In this document: in pieces, positions 17,177 to 25,404 of the stretch
Layout of the letters: every line of letters begins with the position of its first letter
How positions within the stretch are numbered: position 1 is the first letter of the stretch
Source of the DNA: Actinomycetes bacterium
Lineage (GTDB): Bacteria > Actinomycetota > Actinomycetes > Nanopelagicales > Nanopelagicaceae
DNA length: 39,909 nucleotides
NCBI GenBank assembly: GCA_025355665.1
Contig: JANXZF010000078.1
Location: forward strand, 1-39,909
Direction of reading: 5' to 3'
Made by a program: the position numbers and the translations under genes
Notes under the pieces: model-generated
Seen by the model: the letters and a program-made list of their open reading frames with translations, nothing else
What the model was told of the DNA's origin: nothing
Database searches by the model: none

Positions 17177-18087
17177 TAGTCCTTTGTCGCTTCTGATCCA
17201 TAGATCTCGACAAAAATGTCGTCGAGTGATTTAGGGGTCGGCGTGAATTTTCCAACATTAACCCCAGCTGCCATGATTTCCTTAAGTATTTGCGTGGGAC
17301 TTGCCCCGGCGACAACCTCGACTTTGCTCTCGCCTCCACCCTGCTCAATGATCGAATAGAAGGTAGATCGGGGGAGTTCTCCTTCGTGCTCAATGGAAAT
17401 TAGTAGATTGCCGAACTCCTCCTGCACTTCCTTTACTGTTCCGTAGGCTCTGCTAACACCGTCCTTTAACAGGATTATTCGATCGCAGAGCCTTTCCACT
17501 TCCTCCATCTGGTGGGTGACCATCAGAACCGTTGCGCCACGTTTCTTCTGCTCTTCAATCAAATCCATGAGAAGGCGGCGGTTTACCGGGTCAAAGCCTT
17601 TCGTAGGTTCATCCAGGATAAGTAAATCGGGGTTGTTCATGATCGTTACGCCAAGTTGCACTTTCTGTTGCTGACCACTCGAGAGTTTGTCAACGGAAGT
17701 TTTGTCGTTGTCACCAAGGCCTACGCGTTGAAGATAGTCAAGAGACCACGTATGGGCCGTAACACGGTCGAGACCTTTTAGTCTTCCAAAGTAAACCATG
17801 ACATCGATGACAGATTCTTTTTTGTAGAGACCGCGCTCTTCGGGAAGATAGCCGAGTTTCATCCCGCTATCGGGTTTGAAGTCGCGCCCGTTGATGTGCA
17901 GTGTGCCCTGCGTAGGTTGGTAAATTCCCAAAAGCGCTCGAATAGTTGTTGTCTTTCCTGACCCATTACTTCCTAGAAGTCCAAAGGTCTCACCTTGGCG
18001 AATTTCGAAAGAGAGATCGCGAATAACATTCTTCTTGCCAAAATCCATTCGAAAATGTTCGATTTGGACAAGAGGCGTAAGGCTCAT
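17176..18087 (-). CDS. ABC transporter ATP-binding protein, NatA-like
   Basis: 303 aa. Walker A GSNGSGKTT at 39-47 (K45), signature LSSGQQQ at 135-141, Walker B LLILDE with catalytic E160, switch histidine in MVTHQMEEVE. After about residue 215 comes the C-terminal extension usual for NatA/CcmA-type exporters. It pairs with the permease that overlaps its stop. ATG 18087 lies 7 bases after a TAGTCT box. Confidence 0.95.
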   Translation of the reverse strand: MSLTPLVQIEHFRMDFGKKNVIRDLSFEIRQGETFGLLGSNGSGKTTTIRALLGIYQPTQGTLHINGRDFKPDSGMKLGYLPEERGLYKKESVIDVMVYFGRLKGLDRVTAHTWSLDYLQRVGLGDNDKTSVDKLSSGQQQKVQLGVTIMNNPDLLILDEPTKGFDPVNRRLLMDLIEEQKKRGATVLMVTHQMEEVERLCDRIILLKDGVSRAYGTVKEVQEEFGNLLISIEHEGELPRSTFYSIIEQGGGESKVEVVAGASPTQILKEIMAAGVNVGKFTPTPKSLDDIFVEIYGSEATKD

Positions 18088-18094
18088 GACATTC

Positions 18095-18100
18095 AGACTA
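18095..18100 (-). promoter_or_regulatory. -10 box of the ABC exporter operon, at the stop codon of the upstream gene
   Basis: TAGTCT, 7 bases before ATG 18087. Its first three bases are the TAG stop codon of the small membrane protein gene ending at 18098, so stop codon and promoter element are the same bases. Confidence 0.5.
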
Positions 18101-18496
18101 CCTTCGCCTTGGCCGGAAATTCAGCGCGCCAAGTACCAGGTAACCGATGGCGATCAATAATGCAGGAATTGTGTTCCAGCGCTCGAGCGTGCTTCTTGAA
18201 GCCATATTCGCCACTGCGCTCAAGAAGGACAAAAGCAAAAATATGCGTGCCCATAGATAGGTGGTCTTCGACCAGACGCCTCCCCGTTTGTAAAGCTGTA
18301 TGAGGAAAAGAAATTGGAAAATCATCAACAAACCTTGGACCGTGTACGTGAAGCGCAGCATCGCCCCGAAGCTATGTAGCTGGCCACCCGCTACTCGCTT
18401 TGCGACTGACGTGTCATTGAGCGCGACAGCAGCCATTAGGTAGATGCTCCAGAGAAGGGATGCGAGGGCGGAGACAAGGACTAACTTCTTCTTCAT
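18098..18496 (-). CDS. Small four-helix membrane protein, unknown function
   Basis: 132 aa. I do not recognise a family. Four hydrophobic segments lie at about 5-25, 45-68, 80-98 and 108-125, and the C-terminus is basic (NFRPRRR), so both ends are probably cytoplasmic. No conserved polar motif stands out. It lies 10 bases upstream of the NatA-like gene on the same strand, so it could be an accessory subunit of that exporter. GAGAAACGG is a weak ribosome binding site before ATG 18496. Confidence 0.7.
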   Translation of the reverse strand: MKKKLVLVSALASLLWSIYLMAAVALNDTSVAKRVAGGQLHSFGAMLRFTYTVQGLLMIFQFLFLIQLYKRGGVWSKTTYLWARIFLLLSFLSAVANMASRSTLERWNTIPALLIAIGYLVLGALNFRPRRR

Positions 18497-18534
18497 TATT
18501 ATCCGTTTCTCATAATTGGCGTTCAGAACTTACC

Positions 18535-19317
18535 TCAAGAGGTCCATGAAAAGACATCTTTTACAGTGTTTACCTCTCTCTTTGGGAAATCAGGCCATAT
18601 AGGCGCAAGGTATTTCTCTGAAATCTCAAGGAGGTCTCGAGCCGCAGCCGCTGGTTGTTGCGCCAAGGCTGCGGCAATCGCTTTTCCGACTTCCGGGTGC
18701 ACGAATTCAAACCTGCGTGAAACATCCAATTTATCGAGTCTTGGATCAGCAGGAAGTCGCCTTGTAAGAACTTTCAGGAGGGCAGTTGTTGCTGTCCCGT
18801 GAATTCCTTGACCAGCGGTGATTCCTTCACCCCGTCGCGCTCGACCAACTTGGATAACCAGCACTGATAAGAAATGACGAAAATCGGCGAGGTCATCTCC
18901 TACAACGGCAGGAGGCAAGCGATTGGCGGCCTCGGTCAGAGCATTTACAACTCTTTCATCACCGTAGGCGAGTCGATGGTGATTTACCAGGCACACTCGA
19001 AGTTCATCGCAACTGAAAATCGCAAACTCCAAGACATTACCCGACTTGTAAACCACTTTTAGACCGTGTTCGGTCTCTCGAAACGAAAAAGCCACGGAAT
19101 TGGCCTTCGGCAACCAATTCAAATTCTGTCGCAAAGCCTCTTGATCACCATCTTCGGTAATAACGAAGAAATCATGATCACTCCATTCATCTACGCGCTG
19201 CGTTTCGGCCGTTGATCCAACTAGCACCAAACCGATTATTTTGGGGTTCTGAATGCAGGATTGCGTTAGTGACTCAGAATACTTTTCGAAGCGCGCAAGC
19301 GTGGTTTCAGAAGTCAT
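18535..19317 (-). CDS. Nucleotidyltransferase-domain protein
   Basis: 260 aa. The Pol-beta-like nucleotidyltransferase signature is clear: LVGSTAETQ (G34-S35), then D47-x-D49 in WSDHDFFVI, with a third acidic residue likely in EFAIFS. The C-terminal half is helical. The architecture resembles antibiotic adenylyltransferases and uncharacterised stand-alone nucleotidyltransferases, so the substrate (antibiotic, protein or tRNA) is open. No HEPN-type partner gene lies beside it, which speaks against a MNT/HEPN toxin pair. ATG 19317 follows a TAATAT box by 6 bases. Confidence 0.82.
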   Translation of the reverse strand: MTSETTLARFEKYSESLTQSCIQNPKIIGLVLVGSTAETQRVDEWSDHDFFVITEDGDQEALRQNLNWLPKANSVAFSFRETEHGLKVVYKSGNVLEFAIFSCDELRVCLVNHHRLAYGDERVVNALTEAANRLPPAVVGDDLADFRHFLSVLVIQVGRARRGEGITAGQGIHGTATTALLKVLTRRLPADPRLDKLDVSRRFEFVHPEVGKAIAAALAQQPAAAARDLLEISEKYLAPIWPDFPKREVNTVKDVFSWTS

Positions 19318-19385
19318 TGTTGGATATTAACGGCGCGCATCGGTGCTGTCTTTATTTTCGTTCGGGACTGCACTACGGTGGCGTT
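19318..19385. promoter_or_regulatory. Divergent leaderless promoters, nucleotidyltransferase and gdh
   Basis: Minus strand: TAATAT at 19324-19329, 6 bases, ATG 19317. Plus strand: TACGGT at 19374-19379, 6 bases, ATG 19386. No ribosome binding site precedes either start. The shared gap is 68 bases. Confidence 0.6.
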
Positions 19386-20627
19386 ATGACAATGGAGTCA
19401 CCCTTGGCAACCGCCCTTGCCCAATTACGGCGAGCAGTAGATCAACTAGAACTATCCGAAAACGACTGGAAAACCCTTTCAACACCGAGGCGAATCCTGG
19501 AAGTTGCAGTTCCGCTAAGGCGAGACGACGGCAGAGTCGAAATCTATAAAGGCTATCGAGTTCAATATTCCACCACCCGCGGGCCATCCAAGGGAGGTGT
19601 GCGTTTTCATCAAGACATAGACCTAGATGAAACCGTTGCCCTTGCCATGTTGATGACGTGGAAATGCGCGCTTACCAATTTGCCTTACGGCGGCGCTAAG
19701 GGCGGCGTTGCTGTTGACGCACGTACCTTGTCGCTTCAAGAAAACGAGAGGCTGACACGTAGATACACGTCAGAGATATTGCCGATTATTGGTCCCGAAC
19801 GCGATATTCCAGCCCCCGATGTCGGAACCGATGAGCGCAACATGGCGTGGATGATGGATACATATTCGGTGAATGAAGGTTTTGCAGTGCCAAGCGTGGT
19901 TACTGGCAAGCCGATCGTTCTCGGTGGATCTCTTGGTCGAAATTCTGCGACAGGAGATGGCGTCGCAATCTCAACTCGAGAAGCATTGAAGATGCGTGGA
20001 ATAAACCCACAAGGTGCCACCGTTGCTATCCAAGGATTCGGCAAGGTCGGATACTGGGCCGCAGTAGCGCTTGAAAAAATGGGCCTAAGAGTTGTTGCAG
20101 TTAGCGACGTGAGCGGTGGCGTTACAGGCTTTAAATCTGTCGATGATGTGCTCGAGTATTCGAAAACCAATGGCACCGTACTAGGTGCCCCTGGAACCGA
20201 TCACATCACCAATCAGGAACTCCTTGGCCTAAATGTCGACGTTCTAATTCCAGCGGCACTCGCGGATTCGATAACGCATTCCACGGCATCAAGTATCAAA
20301 GCGAAGGTTGTAGTTGAGGGCGCAAATGCTCCAACTACGCCCGAGGGCGATGCCATCATGAACTCAAACGGCATCCTCGTAGTTCCAGATATTTTGGCGA
20401 ACTCAGGCGGTGTCATTGTTTCCTACTTTGAGTGGGTGCAAGACAAACAGAACTACTTCTGGAGCGCTGAAGATGTTCGTGAAAACCTCAACAAGATATT
20501 GATGAAATCAATTGTAGAAGTTGAGGATCTGGCAAAATCGAAAAAAGTTACGTGGCGCGAGGCAGCGCACATGTTAGGTGTAGCTCGTGTTGCGGAAGCA
20601 CACAGACTAAGGGGACTCTATCCATGA
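19386..20627 (+). CDS. gdhA: Glutamate dehydrogenase (Glu/Leu/Phe/Val dehydrogenase family)
   Basis: 413 aa, the short hexameric class. It interconverts 2-oxoglutarate plus ammonium and glutamate. The substrate lysines are in GPSKGGVRFH (K69), TWKCALTNLPYGGAKGGV (K93 and K105), and the catalytic aspartate is D145 in PAPDVGT. The Rossmann motif is VAIQGFGKVG; EGANAPTTPEGD is typical of the family. Cofactor preference cannot be told safely. ATG 19386 is chosen from the TACGGT box; ATG 19392 is an alternative. It overlaps metY paralog 2 by 4 bases (ATGA). Confidence 0.94.
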   Translation: MTMESPLATALAQLRRAVDQLELSENDWKTLSTPRRILEVAVPLRRDDGRVEIYKGYRVQYSTTRGPSKGGVRFHQDIDLDETVALAMLMTWKCALTNLPYGGAKGGVAVDARTLSLQENERLTRRYTSEILPIIGPERDIPAPDVGTDERNMAWMMDTYSVNEGFAVPSVVTGKPIVLGGSLGRNSATGDGVAISTREALKMRGINPQGATVAIQGFGKVGYWAAVALEKMGLRVVAVSDVSGGVTGFKSVDDVLEYSKTNGTVLGAPGTDHITNQELLGLNVDVLIPAALADSITHSTASSIKAKVVVEGANAPTTPEGDAIMNSNGILVVPDILANSGGVIVSYFEWVQDKQNYFWSAEDVRENLNKILMKSIVEVEDLAKSKKVTWREAAHMLGVARVAEAHRLRGLYP

Positions 20628-21946
20628 GCAGTGAAGAGCATGATTGGTCGTTTGAGACTCTACAGATTCATGCAGGCCAAACTCCTGATCCGGTAACAGG
20701 ATCAAGGGCACTTCCCCTCTACCAAACAACGGCATATCAATTTCGAGATACAGAGCATGCTGCAAATGTTTTCGGGATTTCAGAAGCGGGTTATGTCTAC
20801 ACGCGCATTAACAATCCAACTCAAGATGTTGTCGAACAACGTATTGCCGCTCTAGAAGGGGGAGTCGGGGCCTTGCTCGTGGCGTCGGGTATGGCCGCTA
20901 CAACCATTGCAATCATGAATCTTGCTCAGGCCGGTGACCACATAGTTGCAAGTCCGCATGTATATGGTGGAACGTATAACTTGTTTAATTTCACTCTTCC
21001 TAAATATGGAATCGAAGTAACTTTCGTCGATGATGCCCAGGATATGGATTCATGGAAGAAGGCCGTTAGGCCGAATACGAAGGCTTTTTTCGGTGAAGGA
21101 ATCTCCAATCCGCAAGCCATCATGCTCGACCTTGAAGCGATCGCCAATGTTGCACACGAAGTTGGAGTTCCGTGGATAGTCGACAACACAATCGCAACAC
21201 CGTATGTGACCAGGCCAATTGATTACGGCGCGGATGTCGTGACGCACGCTGCCACTAAGTTCTTGTCTGGACATGGAACCGCCATGGTCGGTGCGATCGT
21301 TGACTCAGGCAATTTTGATTACGCGAATTACCCTGAAAAGTTCAAAGGATTTAACGAGCCAGATCCAAGTTACAACGGAATGGTTTATGCCAAGACCCTT
21401 GGCGTTGGTTCCACATTCGGTGCCAATCTCGCCTTCATCTACAAAGCAAGGCTCCAACTGCTCCGCGATATCGGGGCCTCAGTCTCACCGTTTAATGCCT
21501 GGCTTCTTGCTCAGGGGCTTGAGACGCTTAGCCTTCGCATGGATCGTCACGTTGAAAACTCCTTGGAAGTTGCAGAATGGTTGGAGAAGCATTCGCAAGT
21601 CGAACGCGTCAGTTACGCGGGATTGAAATCTTCCAAACTTCATCACCTTGCCCAGAAATACGCGCCAAAGGGTGCTGGGGCGGTCATGTCCTTCGAACTC
21701 AAAGGTGGACTAGAAGCAGGAAAGAAATTTGTGGAGGGGCTCAAAATGTTCAGCCACGTCGCAAATATCGGCGATGTTCGTTCCCTCGTAATTCATCCCG
21801 CCTCCACAACTCACTCTCAATTAAGTCCCGAAGAGCAACTACACGCGGGGATCACTCCTGGCATGGTGCGTCTGAGTATTGGACTTGAGAACATTAAGGA
21901 CATCAAGGCAGATCTCGAACTCGGGTTTGCCGCTGCCAAGCGCTGA
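20624..21946 (+). CDS. metY: O-acetylhomoserine sulfhydrylase, paralog 2
   Basis: 440 aa, the same length as paralog 1. PLP lysine K212 lies in HAATKFLSGHG, where the serine of the usual HSATK motif (S208 in paralog 1) is alanine. The motif GETIANP of paralog 1 reads GEGISNP here, and SGS reads SGM. It is otherwise a complete enzyme, so it may differ in sulfur donor or substrate. The start overlaps the gdh stop (ATGA) with AAGGGG nine bases upstream, so it depends on gdh transcription. It is convergent with the GNAT gene 4 bases away. Confidence 0.92.
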   Translation: MSSEEHDWSFETLQIHAGQTPDPVTGSRALPLYQTTAYQFRDTEHAANVFGISEAGYVYTRINNPTQDVVEQRIAALEGGVGALLVASGMAATTIAIMNLAQAGDHIVASPHVYGGTYNLFNFTLPKYGIEVTFVDDAQDMDSWKKAVRPNTKAFFGEGISNPQAIMLDLEAIANVAHEVGVPWIVDNTIATPYVTRPIDYGADVVTHAATKFLSGHGTAMVGAIVDSGNFDYANYPEKFKGFNEPDPSYNGMVYAKTLGVGSTFGANLAFIYKARLQLLRDIGASVSPFNAWLLAQGLETLSLRMDRHVENSLEVAEWLEKHSQVERVSYAGLKSSKLHHLAQKYAPKGAGAVMSFELKGGLEAGKKFVEGLKMFSHVANIGDVRSLVIHPASTTHSQLSPEEQLHAGITPGMVRLSIGLENIKDIKADLELGFAAAKR

Positions 21947-21950
21947 TAAG

Positions 21951-22490
21951 TCAGCGGTACCGAATCTGATCAAGATCTAATCGGTAGCGAACTTCTTCGA
22001 GTTCATTGGTCCCGATTTCCGCAATCTTTTTTGCTCCGTCTGTTGTAAAGCCACGTCCTTCGTAGAACGCCCTGCCGATTTGATTCGCCGTGAGCACCCA
22101 GAGCACGAGTTGCTTTGCGTGAATTGGTATTTGAGGAAGAATTGCTAAAAGAAGTCTGCTTCCCACTCCCTCTCGCCAAGTCTCGGGGGATAGGTAGATC
22201 GCATAAAGTTCGAAAGTCTCGTCAGCATTTAGATCCTCGTCTCGGGCGGGACCGATGCTGGCAAAGCCGAGAATCTCATTCTTGGAATCGAGGGCAACAT
22301 AAATGGCGCGAGGACTTTCAGCGGGCAGCTGTGGATCCCAACGCTCCTTGCGATCTTGCCACTTCAGAGCATCAAGCCAATCATCAGGAAGAATCCCGCG
22401 ATATGCACTCTGCCACGAGCGAGTGTGGACTTTGGCGATGCCTTCAGAATCAGAAGGCACAGCAGTGCGAATGAGAAATGAGTCAGCCAT
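21951..22490 (-). CDS. GNAT family N-acetyltransferase
   Basis: 179 aa. It begins FLIRTAVPSDSEGIAKVHTRSWQSAYRGILPDDWL, a start common in small GNAT enzymes. The acetyl-CoA loop is weak but visible in SPETWREGVGSRLL, followed by VLWVLTANQIGRAFYEGRGF. The substrate is unknown. ATG 22490 overlaps the monooxygenase-like gene upstream by 8 bases, so the pair is probably coupled. Confidence 0.85.
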   Translation of the reverse strand: MADSFLIRTAVPSDSEGIAKVHTRSWQSAYRGILPDDWLDALKWQDRKERWDPQLPAESPRAIYVALDSKNEILGFASIGPARDEDLNADETFELYAIYLSPETWREGVGSRLLLAILPQIPIHAKQLVLWVLTANQIGRAFYEGRGFTTDGAKKIAEIGTNELEEVRYRLDLDQIRYR

Positions 22491-22788
22491 TCGTGCTGAA
22501 AACTTGTTCCCAGTGTTCTACAACTGGTGGATGTGCAAAGAATGGTCCGATGATTTCACGCCATTGCGTGAAGAGGTTTGATTCTCTAAAGCCCACCGTG
22601 TGATCTTCCAGGGTGCCCCAATGAATGATGAATGTATAGACGCTTGGTCGCTCAACTCCTTTAAGGAGCTCGAAATCGCGATATCCATGGGACTTCGAAA
22701 GAATTGTCGAAACGGCAACTTTCATTGCTGCCTCAAATTCTGGTAGTCGCTCCGAATCGATTTCAACGTGCGCGATTTCTGTAATCAT
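22483..22788 (-). CDS. Antibiotic biosynthesis monooxygenase (ABM) domain protein
   Basis: 101 aa single ferredoxin-like domain: MITEIAHVEIDSERLPEFEAAM at the start, GYRDFELLKGVERPSVYTFIIHW in the middle, and HTVGFRESNLFTQWREIIGPFF at the end. Members act as cofactor-free monooxygenases, heme-degrading enzymes or small binding proteins; the key residues do not decide here. AAGGCGG lies 7 bases before ATG 22788, a clear ribosome binding site. Confidence 0.8.
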   Translation of the reverse strand: MITEIAHVEIDSERLPEFEAAMKVAVSTILSKSHGYRDFELLKGVERPSVYTFIIHWGTLEDHTVGFRESNLFTQWREIIGPFFAHPPVVEHWEQVFSTNG

Positions 22789-22815
22789 GATTAGGCCGCC
22801 TTAGGGTGCATTCTT

Positions 22816-23667
22816 CTAAACGGATAAATAGATAAGACCAATAATAACCACGGAAATTCCGATCCATCCGTGGGCGGTGATTGCTTCACCTAGCACCAAT
22901 GCTGCCAATAGGGTGGCGGTGGCAGGTTCGGCCAAGATCAAAGTTGAAGCCGTACTTGCGCGAACTTTGGCCAATCCGTAGGCGTAGGCCATATATGCCA
23001 GTGCCGTTGGTACCAGACCCAACCAGAGAATCAAACTCAGGCCCCGAGGAGTAATAATCCAGTGCATATTGCCGACAAAAAGTAGTGGCGCTGAAAGAAC
23101 GGCACCAAGCGCGAATATCCGAAACATCGCGTCGGTAATGCTCACGCCCATGGTCAATGCTCGCTTGCTTGCCACTGCGAAAACCGAGTACGAAGCCCCG
23201 GCTCCGATCGCTAGAAGGAATCCGCGGAAGTTGAAATCGGAAATCCCCCTTGATGTGCTCAAGACGAATATGCCGAACGTCGTGATTAGGGTTGCGAAAA
23301 ACCACCGCTTGGTCGGTTTCTCTCGATTCATCATGTACGCCACGATGCCAGTCAGAGCCGGTGCCGATCCAAGTGCGGTAACGGTGCCTATCGCTACGCC
23401 CGTGCTCTTGACGGCGGAAAAGAAAGTAATTTGGTAGAGAGCGACGCCAATTGCGCTGAGCCACAAATCTTGGCGAGAAATTCTGGCAAGTGATTTGGTC
23501 GCAGAACGATGAAAGAGAAATAGGAGCAACGAGCCCGCGATCAGGCGTGCGCTACCGACAGCCAAGGGGGATATCCCCTTTGGACCAAGGGCTTGTGCGG
23601 TGCCTGTTGTACCGAAACAAATTCCAGCCAATATCAGCGATGCGTTGCGCTTTCGCAAATCGGACAC
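22816..23667 (-). CDS. EamA/DMT superfamily transporter
   Basis: 283 aa, ten predicted membrane helices in two EamA repeats (about 8-135 and 145-280). Landmarks: ASLILAGICFGTTGTAQAL, ALYQITFFSAVKSTG and ILAEPATATLLAALVLGEAI. Export of amino acids or metabolites is typical; no substrate can be told. GTG 23667 lies 6 bases after a TAGACT box at 23674-23679. Confidence 0.9.
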   Translation of the reverse strand: MSDLRKRNASLILAGICFGTTGTAQALGPKGISPLAVGSARLIAGSLLLFLFHRSATKSLARISRQDLWLSAIGVALYQITFFSAVKSTGVAIGTVTALGSAPALTGIVAYMMNREKPTKRWFFATLITTFGIFVLSTSRGISDFNFRGFLLAIGAGASYSVFAVASKRALTMGVSITDAMFRIFALGAVLSAPLLFVGNMHWIITPRGLSLILWLGLVPTALAYMAYAYGLAKVRASTASTLILAEPATATLLAALVLGEAITAHGWIGISVVIIGLIYLSV

Positions 23668-23695
23668 TCCGTGAGTCTATGTGAGAATGAAGAAT

Positions 23696-24358
23696 CTAGT
23701 TATTGATAAGTGCCTTGATGGCATCGGGAAGTTGCGACATATGATCGATGATTACGACGCCCTCTCCTTCCAGTTGTTCGCGTCGGGTTATTCCGCCAGC
23801 GTAAGCAACCACTTTTATATTTGCGGCGAGAGCTGCTTGAACGCCAGCCCAACTATCCTCGACGACAACGCAATCCGACGGCTTAAAACCGAGCACTTCG
23901 GCCGCGTGCAAAAACAAGTCTGGGGCGGGCTTTCCGTGCTTTACATCCGATGCGCTGAAAATCCTGCCCTCGAAACGCGACCATAGCCCTGCCCGAGTGA
24001 GGGTGAACTCCATCTTGCTGTGGCTCCCATTGGAGGCAACGCACATTGGATCGGCAATGACTTCGAGGGCATCGGCAATGCCATCGATAAGTTTCAAGTT
24101 TGCGGCAAGTTCTTGTCGGTATAGATGTTGATAGGCATCCTCCCAGTCGTCCGGTAATTTCCGGCCCAGATGCTCTTCGACGGTTTCGAGAAAATGCGCA
24201 TGGGACCTTCCGACAAAACGATCAATTATTTCTTCAATGGAGAGCGACCAGCCAAGGTCTGCAAGGACCACTTGGTCAACGGCGACGGAGATGATCTCGC
24301 TGTCGACTAGGACACCATCGCAGTCAAAAATAATAAGGTTCTGGTTCTTCTCGCCCAC
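23696..24358 (-). CDS. HAD superfamily phosphatase / beta-phosphoglucomutase-like
   Basis: 220 aa. HAD motif I is FDCDGVLVDSE (nucleophile D12, acid/base D14); motif II threonine/serine is in CVASNGS; motif III lysine in KHGKPAPDLFL; motif IV in VVVEDSWAGVQAA. A helical cap follows motif I (subclass IA). The EDS motif and cap are shared by beta-phosphoglucomutases and general sugar phosphatases. A mutase role would fit the maltodextrin genes nearby, but no maltose phosphorylase is seen, so phosphatase is the safer call. GTG 24358 lies 6 bases after TAGGCT at 24365-24370. Confidence 0.9.
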   Translation of the reverse strand: MGEKNQNLIIFDCDGVLVDSEIISVAVDQVVLADLGWSLSIEEIIDRFVGRSHAHFLETVEEHLGRKLPDDWEDAYQHLYRQELAANLKLIDGIADALEVIADPMCVASNGSHSKMEFTLTRAGLWSRFEGRIFSASDVKHGKPAPDLFLHAAEVLGFKPSDCVVVEDSWAGVQAALAANIKVVAYAGGITRREQLEGEGVVIIDHMSQLPDAIKALINN

Positions 24359-24381
24359 CCGTGAAGCCTACTTATTTTGAT

Positions 24382-24762
24382 TTACACCTTTGGATTTTTG
24401 GCCAGACTCCCGAGGTGAGTGTGCTTGAAATCGTCATCGTATTTGAGACCGTATCCGGCAAAACGATCCATTCCGATGTGGGCAAGCCAAATCAACCCAG
24501 TGCCCAGAAGGAGAGGTCTATGACTGTGAAGACCGTAGAGAGACACTGTCACAGGCAGGAGATATGTGTGGCCGATGTTGTAGATCAACGCGCCAATTTT
24601 CGTTGATCGTGAGTAACCAGCCATAAAGATGTCGGGTACGAGCAGAAGCACTGGAACCCACCACCAATGCTGGTGAGTTGTTCTAAAGAGAATGAGCGAT
24701 GCGAGGAAGAGGACAACGCCTTCCAGGCGCAGAAAGAACCTTGGTTTGCCGACTACGAACAT
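24382..24762 (-). CDS. DUF4260 family membrane protein
   Basis: 126 aa with about four membrane helices. Features typical of DUF4260 are LRLEGVVLFLASLILF at the start, DIFMAGYSRSTKIGALIYNIGHTY in the middle, and WLAHIGMDRFAGYGLKY near the end, with conserved N, H and D residues that might bind metal. The function is unknown. It is divergent from a TetR regulator with a palindromic operator between them, so it is probably its target. AAGGGAG precedes ATG 24762. Confidence 0.83.
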   Translation of the reverse strand: MFVVGKPRFFLRLEGVVLFLASLILFRTTHQHWWWVPVLLLVPDIFMAGYSRSTKIGALIYNIGHTYLLPVTVSLYGLHSHRPLLLGTGLIWLAHIGMDRFAGYGLKYDDDFKHTHLGSLAKNPKV

Positions 24763-24776
24763 CTTGCATCTCCCTT

Positions 24777-24791
24777 GCTAACAGTGTTAGC
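24777..24791. promoter_or_regulatory. TetR-type operator in the DUF4260/tetR divergent region
   Basis: GCTAACA-G-TGTTAGC, perfect 7-base arms around one base, in the 40-base gap between ATG 24762 (minus) and ATG 24803 (plus). It overlaps a possible TAGCCT -10 box of tetR at 24788-24793. This is the common layout for autorepression plus control of the neighbour. Confidence 0.75.
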
Positions 24792-24802
24792 CTGAAATTA
24801 TC

Positions 24803-25306
24803 ATGGCTAACACCAACGGCCCAACTCGGGAAAGAATCAGCGTCATTGCTTATGAATTGCTCAAAGAAAAGGGCATCGCAGGACTGTCGATGCGTGCTCT
24901 TGCTGATCGGCTTCACATCAAGGCTCCAAGCCTCTACAAACATGTCGCAGACAAGGAGGAGATCATCGCAGGCCTTCAGGCTCGAGGTCTGCAGGAGTTT
25001 GGGAACGCAATAAAGAGAGCAGGCAAGAGTAAGAGGGCCAAGGCGCTCGCCTATAGGAAATGGGCGCTAGAAAATCCTCACCTCTACGAAATAACCGTAT
25101 CCATTCCGCTATTGCGTGATCGAATCCCGGTCGGATTAGAGGATGGCGTTACCAGGATGATCATTGAAATCACTGGTAAAGATCATGAGCATGCGCGCGC
25201 AGTGTGGGCGTTGATGCATGGACTGGTAGATCTTGAGATCGCAGGACGCTTTCCCAAAGACGCTGACCTCGAGTTAACGTGGAAGCGTGCTGTTGCGATG
25301 ATCTAA
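24803..25306 (+). CDS. TetR family transcriptional regulator
   Basis: 167 aa, short for the family. The N-terminal helix-turn-helix spans about 10-55: AYELLKEKGIAGLSMRALADRLHIKAPSLYKHVADKEEI includes the typical S/T-x-R-x-L-A and LYKHV-x-x-KE blocks. The C-terminal ligand domain resembles the WHG/TetR_C group (HARAVWALMHGLVDLEIAGRF). The ligand is unknown. It should act on the 15-base palindrome upstream and repress itself and the divergent DUF4260 gene. Confidence 0.9.
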   Translation: MANTNGPTRERISVIAYELLKEKGIAGLSMRALADRLHIKAPSLYKHVADKEEIIAGLQARGLQEFGNAIKRAGKSKRAKALAYRKWALENPHLYEITVSIPLLRDRIPVGLEDGVTRMIIEITGKDHEHARAVWALMHGLVDLEIAGRFPKDADLELTWKRAVAMI

Positions 25307-25328
25307 GGGCCTATCCCGAATTCGCTGG

Positions 25329-25369
25329 AAAAAATAAGTGGGGAGCGAGATTTACCTCGCCCCCCACTT
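25329..25369 (-). terminator. Rho-independent terminator of the amylase gene
   Basis: Minus-strand stem of 8 + 5 base pairs with one mismatch (25356-25369 with 25336-25349), 6-base loop, followed on that strand by a T-run at 25334-25329. It also lies just after the tetR stop and may stop that transcript. Confidence 0.8.
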
Positions 25370-25404
25370 CCCCCAACACCCTTGGAGGATTCTTCGCATT
25401 TACC

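Noticed and set aside
18535-19317. MNT-type antitoxin of a toxin pair
   Set aside because: The nucleotidyltransferase motif fits, but no HEPN-like partner lies on either side and the protein is longer than typical MNT.
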